Assembly: GCA_024234895.1 (NCBI GenBank)
Contig: JACKNJ010000001.1
Span: 1-8,817 of the forward strand
Origin: Gammaproteobacteria bacterium
GTDB lineage: Bacteria > Pseudomonadota > Gammaproteobacteria > JACKNK01
Direction: 5' to 3'
Length of the DNA: 8,817 nucleotides
In this document: piece by piece, positions 6,297-8,817 of the stretch
Layout: each line of letters opens with the position of its first letter
Numbering within the stretch: position 1 is the first letter of the stretch
Program-made: the position numbers and the translations under genes
The notes under the pieces: model-generated
The model's database searches: none
What the model saw: the letters and a program-made list of their open reading frames with translations, nothing else
Told to the model about the DNA's origin: nothing

Positions 6297-6866
6297 TCAG
6301 TTCAGCTCGAAGCCCTGGATGCGCCAGACCTCGCCTTCCTTGACCATCTGGAATTCGACCTGACCGACACCGTGGTCGCCGCCGGTCAGCGTGCCCTTGA
6401 CGGTTCCCACGTCGCCGCTGAACTCGCGTTCACCCGCCTCGAAGGTCTGGTGGCCGGTGAGGATCGGATAGGACGCGACGAACTGCTTGTAGACCGCCAG
6501 CGGGGTCTCTTCGCGGAAGCGGGTCGAGGTCAGCGAATAGGCCGTGTCGACGTCGCCCTGGCGCAAGGCCGCGAGGTGGTCGTCGGCCACCTGCACGAGG
6601 TCGCCGGTGGCCCACATCGCCAAGCCGATCACCGCGACGATGAAGACCGCCGCCCACATCAGGAAGCGGCGCAGGCGGTGTTTCTTCGGCGGCGCGGAAA
6701 CCGCGCCGGAAGCGGTCGGGGCGGGCGTCGCCGCAGGAGGAGGGTTACCGCCGGCGTTCTGCACCGGTGGCGATGCATTCGGCGCCATGCCGGCGACGTT
6801 CGCGCCGCATTGCGGGCAGAAATGCGCGCCGGCGGGAATCTGGGCACCACAGGACGGACAGAACAT
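6297..6866 (-). CDS. Gene A: zinc-ribbon, single-TM protein with NTF2-like C-terminal domain
   Basis: This protein has 189 residues. The N-terminus carries CPSC (3-6) and CPQC (17-20), a four-cysteine zinc ribbon of the type found at the start of many membrane proteins. A Pro/Ala/Asn-rich linker (26-60) leads to KKHRLRR (61-67) and one membrane helix (about 68-88). Basic residues before the helix put the zinc ribbon in the cytoplasm and the remainder outside. Residues 90-189 (LRQGDVDTAYSLTS at 101-114, ending VWRIQGFELN) resemble the small NTF2-like/DUF4864-type domains found in membrane-anchored proteins. GAGG sits about 6-7 nt upstream of the ATG. It is the first gene of the block and follows trmB by 129 bp. 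That gap probably holds the promoter, though the only -10-like hexamer (TATACG, 6890-6895) has no good -35 partner. It could be an inner-membrane anchor or sensor for the exported proteins; this is inference. Confidence 0.88.
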   Translation of the reverse strand: MFCPSCGAQIPAGAHFCPQCGANVAGMAPNASPPVQNAGGNPPPAATPAPTASGAVSAPPKKHRLRRFLMWAAVFIVAVIGLAMWATGDLVQVADDHLAALRQGDVDTAYSLTSTRFREETPLAVYKQFVASYPILTGHQTFEAGEREFSGDVGTVKGTLTGGDHGVGQVEFQMVKEGEVWRIQGFELN

Positions 6867-6995
6867 GGGACACCTCGAAGACGGACTTCCGTATACGCAA
6901 GGTGTACTCGAAACGCGGTGCGCTGAGCAGCGCGCGATGCCTTTTTATTGACGAAACTCAGGTGCGGCAGGCGCGCCGTGTCCGGCGGCGTGGCG

Positions 6996-7697
6996 TCAGT
7001 CGATCCGCCGGTGCAGCAGGTCCCAGACACCGTGGCCGAGTTTCAGGCCGCGGCGTTCGAACTTGGTTTCGGGGCGGTAGTCCGGTTTCGGTGAGAAGTT
7101 GCCGGGGCCGGCCAGGTTCTCCCAGCCGGGGGCTGCGTCCATGACGTCGAGCTGGTGCTCGGCGTAGTTCTGCCAGTCGGTGGCGAGGTGCAGGATGCCG
7201 CCGGGTTGCAGGCGGGTGCGCAGCAGTTCGACGAAGGCCGGCTGGATGATGCGGCGCTTGTGGTGCTTCTTCTTCGGCCACGGGTCGGCGAACCAGACCA
7301 GGATGCGGGCCAGTGATTCGGCGGCGATGCAGTCGCGCACCACTTCGACCGCGTCGTGATTGAGCGCGCGCACGTTGCTCAGTCCCGCTTCCTCGACCTT
7401 GAGCAGCAGGTGGCCGACGCCGGGGCGGTGCACCTCGATACCGATGAAGTTCAGGTCAGGTGCTGCCGCCGCCATCGTCGCCATGGCTTCGCCGTTGCCG
7501 AAGCCGATCTCCAGCGTGACCGGGGCGTCGCGACCGAACAGTTCGGGCAGGTTCAGCGGACGCGGGGTGTCGGCATCGATCGTGACGCCAAAGCGCGGGA
7601 ACAACTCGTCCAGCGCACGTTGCTGACCCGGCGTGAGGCGGCCTTCACGTTTGACGAAGCTGCGGATTTCGCGGCGGGGATGATCTGTCGTGACCAA
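6996..7697 (-). CDS. trmB: tRNA (guanine-N7-)-methyltransferase TrmB
   Basis: TrmB transfers a methyl group from S-adenosylmethionine to N7 of G46 in the variable loop of tRNAs, in the cytoplasm. The 233-residue length fits the family. Visible family marks are IRSFVKREGRLTPGQ (11-25), the SAM-binding loop LEIGFGNGE (62-70), GIEVHRPGVG (86-95), NHDAVEV (113-119), FADPWPKKKHHKRRI (136-150), ATDWQNYAEH (172-181) and the C-terminal TKFERRGLKLGHGVWDL (211-227). The family's more usual 'FPDPW' is FADPW here. No ATG or GTG is available before the conserved start of the domain. The best start is TTG at 7697, with only a poor Shine-Dalgarno (GGAT). It lies 16 nt beyond a large hairpin that separates it from thiG, so expression may be modest or coupled to thiSG. 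Confidence 0.95.
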   Translation of the reverse strand: MVTTDHPRREIRSFVKREGRLTPGQQRALDELFPRFGVTIDADTPRPLNLPELFGRDAPVTLEIGFGNGEAMATMAAAAPDLNFIGIEVHRPGVGHLLLKVEEAGLSNVRALNHDAVEVVRDCIAAESLARILVWFADPWPKKKHHKRRIIQPAFVELLRTRLQPGGILHLATDWQNYAEHQLDVMDAAPGWENLAGPGNFSPKPDYRPETKFERRGLKLGHGVWDLLHRRID

Positions 7698-7713
7698 CGG
7701 GGTGATCCGGTTA

Positions 7714-7806
7714 GCCGCAAAGACGCAAAGACGCGAAGGGACGGAGATTCAATGACAGCCGGACAGGTGTCATCACAGCCCCTTTGCGCCTTCGCGTCTT
7801 TGCGGC
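7714..7806 (-). repeat. Large imperfect hairpin made of 8-bp CGCAAAGA-like units, between thiG and trmB
   Basis: The left arm (7714-7740) holds three tandem octamers: CGCAAAGA, CGCAAAGA and CGCGAAGG. The right arm (7780-7806) is its near reverse complement, with the octamer order CGCAAAGA, CGCGAAGG, CGCAAAGG on the other strand. Three of 27 positions differ. In the leftward transcript two of these become G-U pairs, so the RNA stem is stronger than the DNA comparison suggests. The loop is 39 nt. Sequences of this type occur interspersed in many proteobacterial genomes. It begins 10 nt after the thiG stop and ends 16 nt before the trmB start. It could attenuate or stabilise the thiSG-trmB message; no T tract follows, so it is not a standard terminator. 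Confidence 0.8.
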
Positions 7807-7816
7807 GAAGGAAGCT

Positions 7817-8617
7817 TTAGAAGAACGTCCCGTCGATCGGCGAGGACGCCGAGGCGTAACGCTTGCGCGGCATGCGCCCGGCGAGGAAGGCCTCGCGACC
7901 GGCGATGATCGCGTGCTTCATCGCGCTGGCCATCAGCACCGGGTTGCGGGCGCCGGCGATGGCGGTGTTCATCAGCACGCCCGCGCAGCCCATCTCCATC
8001 GCGATCGCCGCGTCGGACGCCGTGCCGACACCGGCATCGACCAGCACCGGCACCTTCAGGGTCTCGACGATTTCGAGGATGTTGTACTTGTTCTGGATGC
8101 CCAGCCCGGAGCCGATCGGCGCCGCCAGCGGCATCACCGCGACGCAGCCGATCTCTTCGAGCTGCTTCGCGATCAGCGGATCGTCGGAGGTGTAGACCAT
8201 GACGTCGAAGCCCTCCTTGACCAGCACCTCGGCGGCTTTCAGGGTCTGCTGCACGTCCGGGTACAGGGTCTTCTCGTCGCCCAGCACTTCCAGCTTCACC
8301 AGCGTGTGGCCGTCGAGCAGTTCGCGCGCCAGGCGGCAGGTGCGCAGCGCGTCCTCGGCGGTGTAGCAGCCGGCGGTGTTGGGCAGGATCGTGTACTTGG
8401 ACGGCGGCACCACGTCGAGCAGGTTCGGCTCGCCGGCGTTCTGGCCGATGTTGGTGCGGCGGATCGCGACCGTGATGATCTCGGCGCCCGACGCCTCGGT
8501 GGCGAGGCGGGTCTCTTCCAGATCCTTGTACTTGCCGGAACCGACCAGCAGGCGGGAATGGTAGGTCTTGCCGGCGATGACGAGGCCATCGTCCACGGCA
8601 GTGGTCATGTCGTTCAT
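7817..8617 (-). CDS. thiG: Thiazole synthase ThiG
   Basis: ThiG forms the thiazole phosphate of thiamine from 1-deoxy-D-xylulose 5-phosphate, dehydroglycine (iminoglycine) and sulfur carried by the ThiS thiocarboxylate. The 266-residue length is normal. Family signatures are LLVGSGKY (23-30), TVAIRR (49-54), LLPN-like ILPNTAGCYTAEDA (77-90), VKLEVLGD (107-114), VMPLAAPIGSGLGI (161-174), PVLVDAGVGTASDAA (190-204) and GVLMNTAIAGA (213-223). Lys108 in VKLEVL is the expected Schiff-base lysine. I chose the ATG at 8617 over the in-frame ATG at 8680 because the latter lies inside thiS, while 8617 has GAGG about 9 nt upstream and follows the thiS stop by 16 bp. The gene is complete, with a TAA stop. 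ThiS-ThiG complex formation fits their adjacency. Confidence 0.97.
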   Translation of the reverse strand: MNDMTTAVDDGLVIAGKTYHSRLLVGSGKYKDLEETRLATEASGAEIITVAIRRTNIGQNAGEPNLLDVVPPSKYTILPNTAGCYTAEDALRTCRLARELLDGHTLVKLEVLGDEKTLYPDVQQTLKAAEVLVKEGFDVMVYTSDDPLIAKQLEEIGCVAVMPLAAPIGSGLGIQNKYNILEIVETLKVPVLVDAGVGTASDAAIAMEMGCAGVLMNTAIAGARNPVLMASAMKHAIIAGREAFLAGRMPRKRYASASSPIDGTFF

Positions 8618-8633
8618 GGGAGATACCTCAGGA

Positions 8634-8817
8634 TCAGCCGCCGCCGATGGCGCGGACGATTTCGATCTGGTCGCCGTCACGCAGCGCGTGGTCGGCGTAG
8701 GTGCTGCGCGGCACGATGTCGAGGTTCACCTCGACGGCCAGCTTCTGACCGGCCAGATCGAGCTGCGCGAGCAGGTCCGCCATGCTGGCGTTGTCGGCGA
8801 TCTCGTGGGATTCGCCA
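8634..8817 (-). CDS. thiS: Sulfur carrier protein ThiS (5' end cut off by the window edge)
   Basis: The frame is too short and too truncated to stand out but is clear on translation. It reads in from the right edge (starting GESHEIADNASMADLLAQL) and ends VRAIGGG before a TGA at 8634-8636. ThiS is a ubiquitin-fold protein of about 66 residues whose C-terminal Gly-Gly is adenylated by ThiF and then thiocarboxylated to deliver sulfur to ThiG. Here 60 residues are visible, with NGE-like GES near the start, the AVEVNLDIVPR strand, and DGDQIEIV before the tail. The tail has three glycines rather than two. Only a handful of N-terminal residues are missing. The gene lies 16 bp upstream of thiG in the same orientation. 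Any TPP riboswitch would be beyond the window. Confidence 0.95.
   Translation of the reverse strand, partial: GESHEIADNASMADLLAQLDLAGQKLAVEVNLDIVPRSTYADHALRDGDQIEIVRAIGGG

Noticed and set aside
6890..6918. Promoter for the five-gene block with TATACG as -10
   Set aside because: The hexamer at the proper -35 spacing is GC-rich and does not resemble TTGACA. A promoter is likely in this gap but this placement is not supported.
6919..6946. GCGCT/AGCGC hairpin followed by a T run in the trmB to gene A gap, as a plus-strand terminator
   Set aside because: The T run starts more than ten bases after the stem and there is no plus-strand gene to terminate. On the minus strand the run is A and lies upstream of the stem.
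7714..7806. CRISPR-like array from the repeated octamers
   Set aside because: The units are 8 bp and contiguous, without spacers, and are arranged as an inverted repeat.

Overview
The window is a GC-rich bacterial segment in which every gene I can support lies on the minus strand. The order thiS-thiG-trmB, the gammaproteobacterial-type TrmB, and an interspersed palindrome of the GTAGGAGCGGCTTCAGCCGCGA class (common in Xanthomonadaceae relatives and pseudomonads) suggest a gammaproteobacterium, plausibly near the Xanthomonadales. The genus cannot be told from this sequence. Long open frames on the plus strand are shadows caused by high GC at third codon positions.

Right part (6996-8817): the end of thiS, then thiG, then trmB. 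ThiS is the sulfur carrier and ThiG the thiazole synthase of thiamine synthesis. TrmB is the tRNA m7G46 methyltransferase. A large imperfect hairpin (7714-7806) built from 8-bp 'CGCAAAGA'-like units fills the gap between thiG and trmB. trmB seems to start at a TTG codon just beyond it.

Left part (423-6866): a five-gene block, transcribed leftwards, that I cannot assign to a known system. Gene A is a zinc-ribbon, single-TM protein with an NTF2-like tail. Gene B is an exported TPR-like repeat protein. Gene C is an exported protein of about 1142 residues, with a helical N-terminal half, a Gly-rich centre, two beta-sandwich domains and a 14-cysteine tail. Gene D is a tiny exported protein. Gene E is an exported protein with three divergent copies of one beta-sandwich unit. 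A and B abut (TGAATG); B/C, C/D and D/E overlap as ATGA. This points to one polycistronic, translationally coupled unit whose products all act in the membrane or periplasm, or outside the cell. The block is the best candidate for an undescribed system here; its function is unknown.

The most striking detail is in gene D. An 84-bp palindromic repeat occupies exactly codons 8-35, in frame, between what look like the original N-region and hydrophobic core of its signal peptide.

Positions 1-422 hold no supported gene, only two small hairpins. The 129-bp gap 6867-6995 probably carries the promoter of the five-gene block, but no convincing -35/-10 pair is visible.
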